DNA from: Clostridia bacterium
GTDB lineage: Bacteria > Bacillota > Clostridia > Christensenellales > Aristaeellaceae
Direction: 5' to 3'
Assembly (NCBI GenBank): GCA_017512905.1
Contig: JAFWEL010000129.1
Coordinates: 1-53,567, forward strand
Length of the DNA stretch: 53,567 nucleotides
The notes under the pieces are model-generated. The model did no database searches. It was not told the origin of the DNA and saw only the letters and a list, made by a program, of their open reading frames with translations. The translations under genes and the position numbers were made by a program. This document shows positions 52,492-53,567 of this stretch, piece by piece (the first letter of the stretch is position 1; every line of letters starts with the position of its first letter).

Positions 52492-53031
52492 ATGAGGTCA
52501 GATATCGTCACCATCGATAATTCCGGCAAAGGGTTCGAGAACGCGACCGCTCAGGCGAAGAAGGTTGCCGTCTTCAAGGGACTGGATGACCTGGAGGCCA
52601 TACAACTGCAGATGCTCACCGAGGAAATGCTCAGCCTGGCCCACAGCATCGCGGGCGAAGTGAAGGCTTCCTTCTGGATCGAGTTTGAAACCGCGCAGGC
52701 CGACCTGCACATGACCACCAACGCGGTATTGGACAAGGAACAGCGGGCAGAGCTCATCGCTACCTCCACATCCCGCAAGAACGAGGCAGCCAGGAGCTTC
52801 CTGGGCAGGCTCAGGGACAAATTTGAGGAAGCCATGGCCTCCGACGCCGAGCATTACGAGCTGCCCAACGACATCCTGGCCGACCTGCCCTTCAACACCT
52901 TTGAATCCCCGGATTGGGACGGCTATGAGCGCTCCATTCTCCGGAAGCTGGCCGACGATATCAGGATTGGCATACAGGGCACTACCGTGGACATCACCGT
53001 GAGCAAGCGCTTCAATACCGTAAAGCAATAA
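52492..53031 (+). CDS. Unrecognised partner of a STAS-domain protein
   Basis: A 179-residue cytoplasmic protein, Glu/Ala/Lys-rich. LQMLTEEMLSLAHSIAGEVK followed by beta-type ASFWIEFETAQADLHM recalls the N-box helix and strand of RsbW/SpoIIAB GHKL kinases, but the N-box Asn and the G1/G2 glycine boxes are missing. The end (DDIRIGIQGTTVDITVSKRF) is beta-rich. AGAGGAGGA 6-8 bp before the ATG. Followed after 18 bp by the STAS gene; together they resemble an anti-sigma/antagonist pair with a decayed or different kinase. Confidence 0.7.
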   Translation: MRSDIVTIDNSGKGFENATAQAKKVAVFKGLDDLEAIQLQMLTEEMLSLAHSIAGEVKASFWIEFETAQADLHMTTNAVLDKEQRAELIATSTSRKNEAARSFLGRLRDKFEEAMASDAEHYELPNDILADLPFNTFESPDWDGYERSILRKLADDIRIGIQGTTVDITVSKRFNTVKQ

Positions 53032-53049
53032 TCAAGGAGGGCAATCATC

Positions 53050-53346
53050 ATGACTTATTCGATCAACAAGAATGGCACTGTGCTGGAAGTCACCGTGAGC
53101 GGCCGGCTGGATACGGTTTCCGCGCCGGACCTGGAAAAGGCCCTCATCCCCGTGCCGGAGGATATCGACACCCTGTCCTATGATTTCAGCAGCCTGGATT
53201 ACATCTCCTCCGCGGGCCTGAGGACGCTGCTGCGCGCCCATCGCGACATGAAGGCGGGCGGCAAGACGAAGATCACCGGCTGCAACTCTGTCGTCAAGGA
53301 GGTCTTTGTCGTCACCGGCATGACGGATCTCATGGAAATCAACTAA
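53050..53346 (+). CDS. STAS-domain anti-sigma factor antagonist-like protein
   Basis: A 98-residue single STAS domain of the SpoIIAA/RsbV kind: VSGRLDTVSAPDLEKAL and the phosphorylatable serine region LDYISSAGLRTLLRAH. In the family, dephosphorylated antagonist binds the anti-sigma factor and frees the sigma factor. AAGGAGGGCA 7-9 bp before the ATG. No sigma factor gene in the window. Confidence 0.92.
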   Translation: MTYSINKNGTVLEVTVSGRLDTVSAPDLEKALIPVPEDIDTLSYDFSSLDYISSAGLRTLLRAHRDMKAGGKTKITGCNSVVKEVFVVTGMTDLMEIN

Positions 53347-53366
53347 CCCCCTTGCGCACCAACATA

Positions 53367-53397
53367 AACGGGCGTCTGCCTTATGCAGACGCCCGTT
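53367..53397 (+). terminator. Hairpin after the STAS gene
   Basis: Perfect 13-bp stem AACGGGCGTCTGC (53367-53379) with its complement (53385-53397), followed by GTGTC rather than a full T run; 20 bp after the stop. Confidence 0.6.
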
Positions 53398-53429
53398 GTG
53401 TCATGGCATCTCATATCTGTCAGTCGGGT

Positions 53430-53453
53430 AAATTCTGATTTATCGAGCTGATG
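53430..53453. repeat. Dispersed AT-rich palindrome, truncated copy
   Basis: AAATTCTGATTTATCGAG plus loop CTGATG, identical to the left half of copy 3 (43675-43698), then abruptly diverging where the right arm should start. The remaining 114 bp to the window end are GC-rich with inverted segments (GGGGGCGGTAGCGCCCC near 53493; GCGGCG/CGCCGC near 53523) and no visible gene. Confidence 0.7.
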
Positions 53454-53567
53454 ACGAACTCCCCTTTGGCTAACTTACCGGGGGTATCGGGGGCGGTAGC
53501 GCCCCGATCTTTAATCGTACGCGGCGGCGTGTACGCCGCGGGCGGGGCCTTTTTTGCGGCAGGGAGC

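Overview
This 53.6 kb window is GC-rich, densely packed bacterial chromosome. It probably comes from an anaerobic, gut- or rumen-type member of the Bacillota, class Clostridia (a Christensenellales/Oscillospirales-like lineage is my best guess, not proven). Reasons: strong GGAGG ribosome sites with frequent GTG/TTG starts; Gram-positive families (LplB/LplC importers, YesM/YesN two-component genes, DUF951, XpaC, DegV); the adjacent era-recO pair; an aldo/keto reductase with ferredoxin-type clusters; and no respiratory genes apart from a wrecked resB-ccsA locus. I found no phage, CRISPR array or intact insertion sequence.

Layout. 1-1.4 kb: C-terminal part of an ABCG-like exporter, then a degraded cytochrome c maturation locus (1.4-2.6 kb). 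2.7-16.7 kb: a minus-strand pectin-use locus of about 14 kb. Read from its consensus promoter at 16.8 kb it encodes an ECF-S-like membrane protein, LplB- and LplC-type permeases, an unusually large solute-binding protein, two 4-TM proteins, an MsmX-type ATPase, two more 4-TM proteins, GH28, GH105, a second MsmX-type ATPase, a sugar isomerase-like TIM barrel and a CE8 pectin methylesterase. These would demethylate, import and cut pectin oligomers; the four 4-TM proteins have no role I recognise.

16.9-25.8 kb: a diguanylate cyclase, an aminotransferase, glycogen phosphorylase, a MITE-like element, two small membrane proteins, a DNA alkyl-repair enzyme, era and recO. 25.9-30.2 kb: two response regulators without a kinase, an Fe-S aldo/keto reductase, a secreted protein, a gene-poor G-rich stretch and tRNA-Ser(GGA). 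30.5-34 kb: DegV, TrmO, DeoD, and a secreted barnase with its barstar and a small conserved-looking leader gene.

34-40.6 kb: an XpaC-like protein, an M1-peptidase-like protein without its zinc site, two signal peptidases I, DUF951, an orphan beta-class DNA methyltransferase and an Rpn-type nuclease. 40.6-41.3 kb is an AT-richer island of nested inverted repeats. 41.3-49.1 kb: a GH94 phosphorylase with a sugar phosphomutase, then a histidine kinase / solute-binding protein / AraC-type regulator trio with no permease. 49.1-53.3 kb: a HAD protein translationally coupled to a ParB-like/HAD fusion, an S10 carboxypeptidase, and a STAS protein with an unrecognised partner.

Two dispersed repeats run through the window: an AT-rich palindrome with arm AAATTCTGATTTATCGAG (three full and two half copies, one with paired compensatory changes) and a 75-78 bp GC-rich palindrome in two opposite copies. 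All calls come from reading the sequence by eye; no search or folding program was run.
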